DNA of 64,000 nt from contig CALHHY010000015.1 in assembly GCA_938030665.1 (NCBI GenBank), positions 1-64,000 on the forward strand, given 5' to 3'. The position numbers were made by a program, and so were the translations under genes. Shown here one piece after another: positions 39,661-48,872 of this stretch. Every line of letters begins with the position of its first letter. Position 1 is the stretch's first letter. The notes below the pieces were generated by a model. It made no database searches. It had not been told where the DNA came from and saw only the letters and a list, made by a program, of their open reading frames with translations. This stretch comes from an uncultured Litoreibacter sp. GTDB lineage: Bacteria; Pseudomonadota; Alphaproteobacteria; Rhodobacterales; Rhodobacteraceae.

Positions 39661-41889
39661 ATGTCGCTGATCAACCCCGCCGACACGATCGAACGGCAGA
39701 ACGAAAAGCTGATGGTCATCGCCCAGTCGCTGATGCGCCGGGTGGAGCAGAAAAGCGAGCAATCAGGCCTCGCCTACCAGCAGTTCGAACGCGCCGCGAT
39801 GCTTGAAACGCAGGTCCGCGAACGGACCCGCGATCTGGAACGCACACTTGACCTTTTGCAGGATTCAAACGCCCGGCTGGAGGTCGCCAATCAGGAGACC
39901 GAGACCGCCCGCGCCAACCTGACCGAGGCTCTGGAAACCATCAACGAGGGATTTGCGCTCTTTGACAGCGCCGACCGGCTGGTCCTGTCCAACAGCCGCT
40001 TTTGCCGCGACCTGCTGGATATCGCGCCGGAGCTGATCGAGGGGCTGCGTTTTGACGACTACGTGGCCTGCGTGTCGCGCAGCCGGTTTCTGGCCCTGCC
40101 CGCTGACCAAACGGCGCAAGACTGGGCAGAGCAGCGGCTGGCCCATCACGGCGACGACCATGTGGTCTTTAATGTCAGCCTGATGTGGGACCGCTGGCTG
40201 CAGGTCAGTGAACACCGCACCGCCGACGGCGGCACCGTCATTTTGCAAACTGACGTGACCGAGATCATCCGCCTTGAGCGGCAGGAACGCGACAAGATGC
40301 GCGACCAGCAGGCGCAGATGCTGCAGGCCACGCTGGACCACCTCAATCAGGGGGTGTGCATTTTCGACCGGGGAAAAATTCTGGTCGGCTGGAACAAGCG
40401 CATGGACCGGCTGCTGGATATCGCGCCACGCCGCGCGGCCTTGGGCCTAGAGTTCTCCGTCTTGCTGGACCATCTACGCGACGAGCTGGAATTTGGCGAA
40501 GGTTTCGACGCCCAGCGGCTGGCGGCTTGGGCCAACCGCACCCACACCCGCAGCCCGATCGCCTTTGAGGTCCGCCGCAAAGGGCAGCAGACCTTCAGCG
40601 TCTTCGCACAGGAAATGCCCGATCAGGGCTTTGTGATCAGCTTCACCGATGTCACCTCGGAACGCGCCGCCGCCGACGCGCTGTCCCAGATCAACGAGCA
40701 GCTTGAACGCCGGGTGCTGGAGCGCACCGAAGAACTTGGCGTCGCCCTGTCTGAGGCGGAGCGGGCCAATGCCTCCAAATCGCGCTTCGTGGCGGCGGCA
40801 AGTCACGACCTGCTGCAACCGCTCTCTGCAGCCAAGCTGTTCCTGTCCTCGCTGGCCGAACAGGTGGTGGACGACGCCGCGCATCAGATTATCGACAAGA
40901 CCGAAACCGCGCTGAACGGGGTCGGGCAGATCATCGAGGCGCTGCTTGATATCTCCAAGCTTGATGCAGGCAAGGCCACGTTCCGGGTGCAGCCCCTGCG
41001 GCTGGCCGACATCTTCAACCCGCTGCGCGACGAGCTGACCCCGTTGGCCACAGCCAAGGGGTTGGAGCTGCGCCTGCTCCATAGCGACCTGGTGGTGATG
41101 AGCGATCCCGGCTATTTGCGGCGCATCGTGCAAAACCTGCTGTCCAACGCGATCCGTTACACCGATCAGGGGCGCGTCCTTTTGGGGGTGCGGCGCAGCG
41201 GCGGCTCAGCCCGGATCGAGGTTTGGGACACCGGCCAAGGCATCGCCCCCGAAGACCAAAGCCGCATTTTTCAGGAGTTTCAGCAAGTTGGGCCAACCCG
41301 GCAAGGCGTGGGACTTGGCCTTGGGTTGGCCATCGTCGAACGCGCCTGCACGGGGCTTGACCATCAGGTAGGCCTCTGGTCGGAGCCCGGGGTGGGCAGC
41401 TGCTTTTCGCTGAACCTGCCGATTGACACCGCGCGCTCCCAAACCCCTGACGCGGGGCCTGCGGCCCGAAAAGCAACCGCCGGCGATTTGGGCGGCATGC
41501 TGGTGATGCTTGTCGAAAACGATCCCGCCATGGCCGCGGCCCTGTCGATCATGATCGAGGGCTATGGCGGCGAGGTCATCCATTCCAGCAGCGCTGCCGA
41601 GGCGCGCGCCATCATCGACGAAATTCAGCTGCTGCCCGACGCCTTTGTGCTAGATTACCGGCTGGGCGCCGGCCTGAACGGCGTCGAGCTTTACGAGGCG
41701 CTGCGCCGCGATTTCGGGCCAGTACCCGCCGCCATCATCTCGGCGGAACGGACACGGGAGCTGCGCGCGCGGTGCAAATCCCTCGGGCTATCGCTGATCT
41801 CCAAGCCGATCAACGCGGGCCAGCTGCGCGACTTCCTTGACGGGTGCCGGGCCATCGGCCCGCCCCTGCCCCAAGCCGCTGCCGGCTGA
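39661..41889 (+). CDS. Hybrid PAS histidine kinase/response regulator (NahK/ErcS'-like)
   Basis: H-box FVAAASHDLLQPLSAAKLFLSSL; N box NLLSNAIRYT; GLGLGLAIVERAC; receiver DAFVLDYRLG. Confidence 0.92.
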   Translation: MSLINPADTIERQNEKLMVIAQSLMRRVEQKSEQSGLAYQQFERAAMLETQVRERTRDLERTLDLLQDSNARLEVANQETETARANLTEALETINEGFALFDSADRLVLSNSRFCRDLLDIAPELIEGLRFDDYVACVSRSRFLALPADQTAQDWAEQRLAHHGDDHVVFNVSLMWDRWLQVSEHRTADGGTVILQTDVTEIIRLERQERDKMRDQQAQMLQATLDHLNQGVCIFDRGKILVGWNKRMDRLLDIAPRRAALGLEFSVLLDHLRDELEFGEGFDAQRLAAWANRTHTRSPIAFEVRRKGQQTFSVFAQEMPDQGFVISFTDVTSERAAADALSQINEQLERRVLERTEELGVALSEAERANASKSRFVAAASHDLLQPLSAAKLFLSSLAEQVVDDAAHQIIDKTETALNGVGQIIEALLDISKLDAGKATFRVQPLRLADIFNPLRDELTPLATAKGLELRLLHSDLVVMSDPGYLRRIVQNLLSNAIRYTDQGRVLLGVRRSGGSARIEVWDTGQGIAPEDQSRIFQEFQQVGPTRQGVGLGLGLAIVERACTGLDHQVGLWSEPGVGSCFSLNLPIDTARSQTPDAGPAARKATAGDLGGMLVMLVENDPAMAAALSIMIEGYGGEVIHSSSAAEARAIIDEIQLLPDAFVLDYRLGAGLNGVELYEALRRDFGPVPAAIISAERTRELRARCKSLGLSLISKPINAGQLRDFLDGCRAIGPPLPQAAAG

Positions 41890-42060
41890 CGGGGCGTCCG
41901 GCCCTGACACGGTCTGCGGTTCAACATCCTGAGACAGGATGCGCCACGCGTCCCCCTCCAAATCCTCGTATTGTGCCGCGCGCAGGGTCCAAAGGAAGGC
42001 AAACAGCGCCAGCGCTGACAGAAACAACGACACCGGGACTAATATGAACAGCACGGTCAT
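41788..42060 (-). CDS. ccoS: cbb3-type cytochrome oxidase assembly protein CcoS (extended C-terminus)
   Basis: MTVLFILVPVSLFLSALALFAFLWTLRAAQYEDLEGDAWRIL; adjacent to ccoI. Confidence 0.85.
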   Translation of the reverse strand: MTVLFILVPVSLFLSALALFAFLWTLRAAQYEDLEGDAWRILSQDVEPQTVSGPDAPSAGSGLGQGRADGPAPVKEVAQLARVDRLGDQR

Positions 42061-42064
42061 CCGG

Positions 42065-44221
42065 CTACCTCACCCGCAACGCGTTAAGCAAAACGGTGAT
42101 CGATGATGCCGACATGGCAATCGCCGCGCTTAACGGGGTAGCGTAGCCCAGCACTGCCAGCGGCACCGCGATCAGGTTGTAGCCAGCCGCGATCGCGAAA
42201 TTTTCCAGCACCCTGCGCCTTGCGGCCCGTGCCAACGCTATGGCTTGCGGGATGTCCGTGAGGCTTTTGCCCAACAGCACAATGTCCGAGGCCGTGCGGG
42301 ATGCATCAAGCGCCGAAGCCGGGGAGATGGAGGCATAGGCCTGCGTAAGCGCCGCCGTGTCATTCAGCCCGTCGCCCACCATCAGCACGCGGTGACCCTC
42401 AGCGCCCAGCTTTGCCACGGCCTGCGCCTTGCCCGCCGGGGTCATCAACGCCGTTGCGGGCAGGCCGCCAAGCTGGGACGCGATGCGATCTGTCGCGGCG
42501 GCACCGTCGCCAGAAAAGATCGCCACGGGCAGGCCCATTCGCGTCAGTCCCGCGACGGCCGCTGCCGCGCCGGGGCGCAGGGTTTCGCGGAATTCGATGG
42601 GAACCACGGGCGCGTCGCCAACCGCAAATGCGGGCGACCGCTCCCCGCCGACCCAGTCAGCAGAGCCAAGCCGCACGCGGGTGCCCTTCCAATACGCCTC
42701 GACGCCCTTGCCGGGGTATTCGCGAAAGCCATCCAGGCGCACCAGAGGGGTGTCAGACGGTAAAGCGGCGGCAATCGCCCTGGCAACCGGGTGACAGGAG
42801 CCATTGGCAAGCGCGCCAAGCACCGCCTGCGCGTCATCCGGCAGGGCACCCGCATCCAGGCGCGCTTGGCCCGTGGTCAGCGTACCGGTCTTGTCGAAGA
42901 CGACCCGATCCACCTGCGCCAGCCGTTCCAACGCGGTGCCGTCCTTGACGAGCAAGCCCCGCCGGAACATCCGCCCGCAGGCCGCCGTCATCACCGCGGG
43001 AACCGCCAGCCCCAGGGCGCAAGGGCAGGTGATGATCAGGACCGAGATCGCGATATTGAGCGCAAGCGCCGTGTCGCCCGTCACTGCGATCCATCCAATG
43101 AACGTGACCAGCGCCAGCAAATGCACCGCCGGCGCATAAATCTGCGCGGCGCGGTCGGCCAGCGCAGTGTAGCGGTTGCGCGCGCCTTCTGCTGTCTCCA
43201 CCATCGCGGCCATGCGGCGCAGCGTCGTGTCCTCGCCCACGGCTGTGACGACGATGGTCAGAACGCCCGACAGGTTCATCTCCCCCGCCGATACAGCATC
43301 ACCGCGCGCCACGCTGACGGGTAGGCTCTCCCCCGTCAGAAGGGATCGGTCCAGCTCCGACCGGCCGTCCCGCGTGACCCCATCCACCGGCACCCGCATA
43401 CCGGGCAGGACAACCACCACATCGCCGGGGCGCAGATCCGCGACATCCACGCGCCGCCTGACTCCGTCCTCTAACCGGATGGAACGAGGGGCCTCCAACG
43501 CAGTCAGCTCTTGCGAGGCGGAGCGGGCGGCGCGGCGGGTCCGATGGTCCAGATACCTACCTACCAGTAGGAAGAATGTCAGTGACAGCGCCGCATCGAA
43601 ATAGACATGCGCGCCGCCTTGCGCCGTCTCGAACACGGAAAGGCCGGCAGCCAGCACAATGGCCAGCGTGATCGGCACGTCCATGTTGAGCCTCCCCACC
43701 CGTAAGGCGGACCACGCGGATGCCGCGAAAACCTGAGCGGAGAAAGCAAGCGCCGGCACAGCGATCCCCGCCGACAACCAGTGAAACATCACCTGCGTCG
43801 ACTGCGCCGCGCCCGACCACACCGCGACGGAGAACAGCATGACATTCATCATCGCAAACCCGGCCACCGCAAGGCGCAGCATCAACGCCTGCCCGTCAGT
43901 GTCGCGGCTGCTCGCAGCCAAAGTCGCGGTGTCCAAGGGCAGCGCCTCGTATCCGGCGGCGGCAAGGTGATCCACAAGCACCTCTGGCGCGAGCCCCGGC
44001 GCATCTATGGTGACCCGCTTGAGGCTGAGATTGACCCGCGCCGCCTTCACGCCCGGCAGTTGCGTCAGGCTGCGTTCGACCCCTGTGATACAGGCCGCGC
44101 AATGGATGCCGGGCAGTGACAGGATGGTGCCCGCTCCCGCCAGTTTCTTGCGCACAACCTCCTGCGCCAGCGGGACGGCGGCGCAGGCCGGGCAAGCCGA
44201 TATCGGGGTTTGGGCGTTCAT
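42065..44221 (-). CDS. ccoI: Copper-translocating P-type ATPase CcoI/FixI-like
   Basis: GIHCAACITGVE metal-binding motif, CPCALGLAVPAV, DKTGTLTTG, MVGDGLNDTAAL. Confidence 0.92.
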   Translation of the reverse strand: MNAQTPISACPACAAVPLAQEVVRKKLAGAGTILSLPGIHCAACITGVERSLTQLPGVKAARVNLSLKRVTIDAPGLAPEVLVDHLAAAGYEALPLDTATLAASSRDTDGQALMLRLAVAGFAMMNVMLFSVAVWSGAAQSTQVMFHWLSAGIAVPALAFSAQVFAASAWSALRVGRLNMDVPITLAIVLAAGLSVFETAQGGAHVYFDAALSLTFFLLVGRYLDHRTRRAARSASQELTALEAPRSIRLEDGVRRRVDVADLRPGDVVVVLPGMRVPVDGVTRDGRSELDRSLLTGESLPVSVARGDAVSAGEMNLSGVLTIVVTAVGEDTTLRRMAAMVETAEGARNRYTALADRAAQIYAPAVHLLALVTFIGWIAVTGDTALALNIAISVLIITCPCALGLAVPAVMTAACGRMFRRGLLVKDGTALERLAQVDRVVFDKTGTLTTGQARLDAGALPDDAQAVLGALANGSCHPVARAIAAALPSDTPLVRLDGFREYPGKGVEAYWKGTRVRLGSADWVGGERSPAFAVGDAPVVPIEFRETLRPGAAAAVAGLTRMGLPVAIFSGDGAAATDRIASQLGGLPATALMTPAGKAQAVAKLGAEGHRVLMVGDGLNDTAALTQAYASISPASALDASRTASDIVLLGKSLTDIPQAIALARAARRRVLENFAIAAGYNLIAVPLAVLGYATPLSAAIAMSASSITVLLNALRVR

Positions 44222-44685
44222 GGTGCCACCCGCACAATCACGCGCTGGCGGAACAGCGTGCCGTCCGCCGCCCGTGCCACCAGCCGTAGGTTCCAATTAC
44301 CCGGGCCAAGATCCGCGGGGGCCGTGAAGGTCTGGCCATTGAAACGCAATTCGGGAAACTGATCCTCGGCCACATGGGTGGCCCGGCCCAGCACGGCGGA
44401 CTGGATCTTGGGCGCAACAGGGGTCCCGTTTCGCGTGATCGACAAATGCAGCAGGCCCGCCTCGTGATTGGCGGTGACCTGCCAGCCCAAGGCCTGCTGC
44501 GCCTGCCGACGGGCCTCAAACGATTGGCTGGCCACGTAGGAATTGCGCGTCTCCAGCCCCGGAAAGGTCCCGACGGCCTGAAACGCCAGCGTCAGGTTAA
44601 CCGCAATAATGACGCCAAAGCCCGCAATCATCATCCACGCGACATGGCGGCCGGTCAGGGGCTGATCTGTTGTGGCGTCGGTCAT
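44218..44685 (-). CDS. ccoH: FixH/CcoH family protein
   Basis: GRHVAWMMIAGFGVIIAVNLTLAFQAVGTFPGLETRNSYVASQSFE; operon position. Confidence 0.92.
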   Translation of the reverse strand: MTDATTDQPLTGRHVAWMMIAGFGVIIAVNLTLAFQAVGTFPGLETRNSYVASQSFEARRQAQQALGWQVTANHEAGLLHLSITRNGTPVAPKIQSAVLGRATHVAEDQFPELRFNGQTFTAPADLGPGNWNLRLVARAADGTLFRQRVIVRVAP

Positions 44686-46103
44686 TGGACCCTCCCGTTG
44701 AAGCTGGCATTGCGATAGGCGCGCGCGCCGTTTTCGACATCCTCCACCCAGAAGCGCAGGTCGGTGGCATCTATGCTGGCTGCCCGGTCATGGGGGCGAG
44801 CGGTCACGTAGACCCGCTGCATGGTGGAGCTGTCAGCAGGCACCGTGATGATGTTGCGATCCGAGCCCTCAAGCCCGATGCGCAGCAACGCGTCAGAGCT
44901 GAGCGACAGGCGAAACTGCCGCGCATCGCCCAGCTTGTTGCGCAAACGGACCGTGTAGCTGTTGCGCACCGACCCGTCAGACAGGGTAATGAAGGTCGGG
45001 TTGCGCACGGCCTCCACCGTCAGATCAATGTCGGAGCGGATGAAAAGCGCAAAGACCAGCCCGGCACCGATCAACGACCAAAGCGCGGTATAAAGCATGG
45101 TGCGGGGGCGCAGGATATGGGTCCAGAGGGGCTTCGGAGCCTCGCCCGCCCGCTCCTGCGGCTCGTCCGACAATGCGAGGTAGTCGATCAACCCGCGCGG
45201 CCTACCGATCCGGTCCATCACCTCGTCGCAGGCATCGATACACAGCGCGCAGGTGATGCATTCCATCTGCTGGCCCTCGCGTATGTCGATCCCCATTGGG
45301 CAGACATTAACGCAGGCCATGCAGTCGATGCAGTCGCCGGCCCCTTGCGTGCGTTTCTTGCCGCGCGGCTCCCCCCGCCAGTCGCGGTAGCCCACGGTCA
45401 GCGTGTCATCATCCATCATCGCGCCCTGGATGCGCGGCCAGGGGCACATGTAGATGCAGACCTGTTCGCGCATGAAGCCGCCGAAAAGGAAGGTTGTCGC
45501 GGTCAGGATCGCGATGGTCACATAGGCCACCGGATGCGCGTCAAAGCGGGCCAGGTCGCGCGCCAGCGTGGGCGCGTCGGTAAAGTAGAACACCCATGCG
45601 CCGCCGGTTGCGACCGCGATCAGCAGCCAGACGCTCCATTTCGTCAACCGCAGCCGCCATTTGCGCGCGTCCCATCGGGCGTTCCACAACCGGACGCGGG
45701 CGTTGCGGTCGCCTTCGATCCAGCGTTCCACCAAGCTGAAAAGGTCGGTCCAGACGGTCTGCGGGCAGGTATAGCCGCACCAGACCCGGCCAAGCGCCGA
45801 GGTGAATAGAAAAAGGCCGAGCCCCGCCATGATGAGCAAACCCGCGACGAAGTAGAATTCGTGCGGCCATATCTCGATCCAGAAGAAGTAGAAGCGGCGA
45901 CCGGCCAGATCGACCAGGACAGCCTGATCAGGGAGGGACGGCCCCCGGTCCCAACGGATCCAGGGGGTAAGATAGTAGATGCCCAGAGTGATCGCCATGA
46001 TCCACCACTTAAGGCGGCGGAAAAATCCCGAAACCCGGCGCGGGAAAATCGGCTCCTGCGGGGCATAGAGGGAGGGGGGAGTATCGGTGCCTGTCATTGC
46101 CAT
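44682..46103 (-). CDS. ccoG: Cytochrome c oxidase accessory protein CcoG (FixG/RdxA)
   Basis: CGYTCPQTVWTDLF, CMCPWPRIQGAM, GDCIDCMACVNVCPMGIDIREGQQMECITCALCIDACD. Confidence 0.93.
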   Translation of the reverse strand: MAMTGTDTPPSLYAPQEPIFPRRVSGFFRRLKWWIMAITLGIYYLTPWIRWDRGPSLPDQAVLVDLAGRRFYFFWIEIWPHEFYFVAGLLIMAGLGLFLFTSALGRVWCGYTCPQTVWTDLFSLVERWIEGDRNARVRLWNARWDARKWRLRLTKWSVWLLIAVATGGAWVFYFTDAPTLARDLARFDAHPVAYVTIAILTATTFLFGGFMREQVCIYMCPWPRIQGAMMDDDTLTVGYRDWRGEPRGKKRTQGAGDCIDCMACVNVCPMGIDIREGQQMECITCALCIDACDEVMDRIGRPRGLIDYLALSDEPQERAGEAPKPLWTHILRPRTMLYTALWSLIGAGLVFALFIRSDIDLTVEAVRNPTFITLSDGSVRNSYTVRLRNKLGDARQFRLSLSSDALLRIGLEGSDRNIITVPADSSTMQRVYVTARPHDRAASIDATDLRFWVEDVENGARAYRNASFNGRVQ

Positions 46104-46153
46104 TCCAAACCTGTTCGCAGGCTCGGTTTAGCTCAGGCAATGCCGCCTCGACC

Positions 46154-46167
46154 TTGACATGGATCAA
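46154..46167. promoter_or_regulatory. FNR/FnrL box upstream of ccoG
   Basis: TTGACATGGATCAA, one mismatch from TTGAT-N4-ATCAA, ~50 nt upstream of ccoG start. Confidence 0.75.
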
Positions 46168-46254
46168 ACAAAGGAAAGGCGCTGCCAGAACTGAAAACCC
46201 GGCAACGCCTGCAGAACCCGCCGGTCTCAGGCGGGCACCAAAAGGGTCGGTTGG

Positions 46255-46722
46255 CTACGCCGTCCCCGATTGCATCCCGGCCTGACCGGCAGCAGCATTA
46301 CTGCCGCCAAGCGACAGGAACGTGTCATGCTTGCGCATCAGGAACAGGGCCAACGACGCGCCAAAGACCGGAAAAGACGCCGCGAACAGGATGTTGCCGC
46401 CACCTGCCACCGCCGGCAGGATCGTGGGCAGTGACACCAGCAGCGTGGCCGCGTTCATCAACAGCACCCCGCCAGTGGTAATCAGCTTTGCCGCGCCCGC
46501 AACGAATGCCAGCAGGAACAACAGCTGCGCGATGCCCGCTACCAGCACCAACGATTCGCCCAGGCTGACCCCGTAGAAATTACCAAAAATGCCCGCGCCG
46601 TTCTCGGACGCCCCGTAGGAGGCGGGCGTGGTCACCTTCAGCAGGGCCCACATCGCCATGAAGATGAAAAGCGTGACGCGGGTCGCAAACAGACCCAGCG
46701 AGATTGAATTAGCGTTAGACAT
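46255..46722 (-). CDS. Four-helix membrane protein of unknown function (DoxX-like topology)
   Basis: MSNANSISLGLFATRVTLFIFMAMWALLKVTTPASYG...; hydrophobic segments; between ccoNOQP and ccoGHIS. Confidence 0.7.
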   Translation of the reverse strand: MSNANSISLGLFATRVTLFIFMAMWALLKVTTPASYGASENGAGIFGNFYGVSLGESLVLVAGIAQLLFLLAFVAGAAKLITTGGVLLMNAATLLVSLPTILPAVAGGGNILFAASFPVFGASLALFLMRKHDTFLSLGGSNAAAGQAGMQSGTA

Positions 46723-46903
46723 GAGGATCACCTTTTTGCCGGTATCTGGTAGGCCGGCCTGCGGAAACAATGCGGGCCGATTGCGGTGCAATTAGTCGAT
46801 TGAGGGGGCAAGTCATCCCTGTTCCGCCAAACTCCGCGGCTTCTGACCAAAATGTGAGCCGCCGTGATTGTGCCACGCCGTTTTCGAGTGCGCCAAACAT
46901 GCA

Positions 46904-46975
46904 GAACCCCGACCCAAGGGAATGTGCGAACAGGTCCCTGGGCCGGGGTTCCCGCGCGGGGCTACCCCCCCGCGC
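46904..46975. terminator. Tandem GC-rich hairpins downstream of ccoP
   Basis: AACCCCGACCCAAGGGA (46904-46920) vs TCCCTGGGCCGGGGTT (46934-46949), then CGCGCGGGG (46952-46960) vs CCCCGCGCG (46967-46975). Confidence 0.5.
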
Positions 46976-47003
46976 GCTTCCCCTCTGGAGGAAGGAAAGC
47001 CGG

Positions 47004-47867
47004 CTATTCGCCCCCTCCCAATCCGTGGACATAGGCGGCAACGGCATTCACATCAGACGGGCTGAGCCTTTGGCCCCAGGCGGGCATCACCCCGAACCGG
47101 GCATTGGTGATCGTCGCGGTAAGCGCGGTCGTATCGCCGCCATAAAGCCAGATCGCATCGGTCAGGTTCGGCGCGCCCTGGCTGCGGTCCCCCTGACCCT
47201 GTTCGCCGTGGCAGGCGGTGCATTGCTCCTCAAAGAGGGCAGCCCCGTCTTGCGCCAGCGTGGTGTCATGGTCTGCGCCCGAGATTTGCAGCACGTATTG
47301 CACGGTGGCGGCGATCTCTTCCTCCTCCAGCAAGTCGCCAAAGGCCGGCATTTGGGAGTAATGCGCGTCATCATCGGTCTCGTTGCGGATGCCGTGTTTG
47401 ACTGTGTAAGCGATCTCAGCAAGGGCGCCGCCCCAAAGCCAGTCGTCATCCAGCAGGTTAGGGTAGCCCACAGCGCCCGCAGCGCCCGAGCCGTGGCATT
47501 GCGAACAATGGCTGCGAAACACCGCCGCACCATTGGCCACGGCAAAGCGATGCAGGTCAGGGTTGTCGGCAAGGGAGGCAAGTTCCACCTTCGCCAGCGC
47601 ACTGGTCAGGCCCGCATTCTGCTGCGCATAGCGATCAATATCTGCGGCAACCTCTGCGCGGGTCGCAAAGCCCAGCAGCCCGGCAGTGGCCCCATTGATC
47701 AAAGGCCAGGCAGGGAAGGCGATGGTGTAGCCCACCCCCCAGATGATGGTCAGGTAGAAGCACCACAGCCACCAGCGCGGCAAGGGGTTGTTCAGCTCCC
47801 TTATGCCGTCCCATTCATGGCCGGTGGTGTCTACGCCGGTGGGTTCGTCAATCTCGTGCTGGCTCAT
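47004..47867 (-). CDS. ccoP: cbb3-type cytochrome c oxidase diheme subunit III
   Basis: CSQCHGSGAAGAVGYPNLLDDDWLWGG and CTACHGEQGQGDRSQGAPNLTDAIWLYGGD. Confidence 0.95.
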   Translation of the reverse strand: MSQHEIDEPTGVDTTGHEWDGIRELNNPLPRWWLWCFYLTIIWGVGYTIAFPAWPLINGATAGLLGFATRAEVAADIDRYAQQNAGLTSALAKVELASLADNPDLHRFAVANGAAVFRSHCSQCHGSGAAGAVGYPNLLDDDWLWGGALAEIAYTVKHGIRNETDDDAHYSQMPAFGDLLEEEEIAATVQYVLQISGADHDTTLAQDGAALFEEQCTACHGEQGQGDRSQGAPNLTDAIWLYGGDTTALTATITNARFGVMPAWGQRLSPSDVNAVAAYVHGLGGGE

Positions 47868-48121
47868 GCTGACGGCTCCTTTTCGAAGATAAGTGCCTTG
47901 CAGGCGCAGGACGCGCAGTCTTGGGTGCAGGCGGGCGGTGCGTCAGACCCGCGGTCGTCAGGAGCCGGTGTATCATTGCGAAACGGGATATTGGCCGTGT
48001 CGCGATGCAGGTCCCGGCTGCCGGGGCGGAAGGCCCAGACGATGGTGCCCAGAAAGAAGATCGTCATCAACAGCAGCACCCAACTGTCTGCCAGCTCGCG
48101 CAGGAACGAATAGGTTTCCAT
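47864..48121 (-). CDS. ccoQ: cbb3-type oxidase subunit CcoQ with cysteine-rich C-terminal tail
   Basis: METYSFLRELADSWVLLLMTIFFLGTIVWAFRPGSRDLHRDTANIPF then ...PPACTQDCASCACKALIFEKEPSA. Confidence 0.9.
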   Translation of the reverse strand: METYSFLRELADSWVLLLMTIFFLGTIVWAFRPGSRDLHRDTANIPFRNDTPAPDDRGSDAPPACTQDCASCACKALIFEKEPSA

Positions 48122-48134
48122 GGTCAGCCCTCCT

Positions 48135-48860
48135 TTAACGGCTTGCATCCGGGGTGAAGGTGGAGAAATCAACGAGCGTGCCGAGCATCTGCAGATAGGC
48201 CACCAGCGCGTCCATCTCGGTGATGCCGGGTTCCCCGTCGAAGTTGGAGACGACCGCGCCGGGGTAGCGTTCCACCAACGCGTCCCAATCCGCGTCCGGG
48301 TCGGCCTGCACCGTGAAATCCGCACGCGCGGCGGCGATCATCTCATCCGTGTAAGGCACGCCCACGAAGCGGTGCGTCTCCATCAGGTCCTGGACATATT
48401 CGCCGTCGATCCGGCTGCGCGCCAGGAAGGCGTATTTCGGCATGATCGATTCCGGCACGACAGATTGCGGGTCCATCAGGTGATCCACATGCCACTGGTC
48501 CGAATAGCGCCCGCCCACCCGCGCCACATCCGGCCCGGTGCGTTTGGAACCCCATTGAAACGGGTGATCATACATCGATTCCGCGGCCAGCGAATAATGG
48601 CCGTATCGCTCCACCTCGTCGCGCATCGGCCGGATCATCTGCGAATGGCAGGTGTAGCACCCCTCCCGGATGTAGATGTCGCGCCCCGTCAGTTCGAGCG
48701 GGGAGTAGGGCCGGACGCCTTCCACCTTCTCGATCGTGTTCTCAAGGTAGAAAAGCGGCGCGATCTCGACGATGCCGCCGACGGTGACCACGGTGAATGA
48801 GGCGATCAGCAGCAGGGTCGGGCTGCGTTCGAGGATTTCGTGCTTGGTCAGAATGGCCAT
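48135..48860 (-). CDS. ccoO: cbb3-type cytochrome c oxidase monoheme subunit II
   Basis: [26 protein letters not shown]. Confidence 0.95.
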   Translation of the reverse strand: MAILTKHEILERSPTLLLIASFTVVTVGGIVEIAPLFYLENTIEKVEGVRPYSPLELTGRDIYIREGCYTCHSQMIRPMRDEVERYGHYSLAAESMYDHPFQWGSKRTGPDVARVGGRYSDQWHVDHLMDPQSVVPESIMPKYAFLARSRIDGEYVQDLMETHRFVGVPYTDEMIAAARADFTVQADPDADWDALVERYPGAVVSNFDGEPGITEMDALVAYLQMLGTLVDFSTFTPDASR

Positions 48861-48872
48861 GTCAAACGCTCC

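Noticed and set aside
38478-39719. 413-aa minus-strand ORF
   Set aside because: Antisense to the FIST gene; shadow ORF
46794-46820. FNR-like box TTGAGGGGGCAAGT upstream of 46722 gene
   Set aside because: Right half does not match NTCAA; insufficient palindrome
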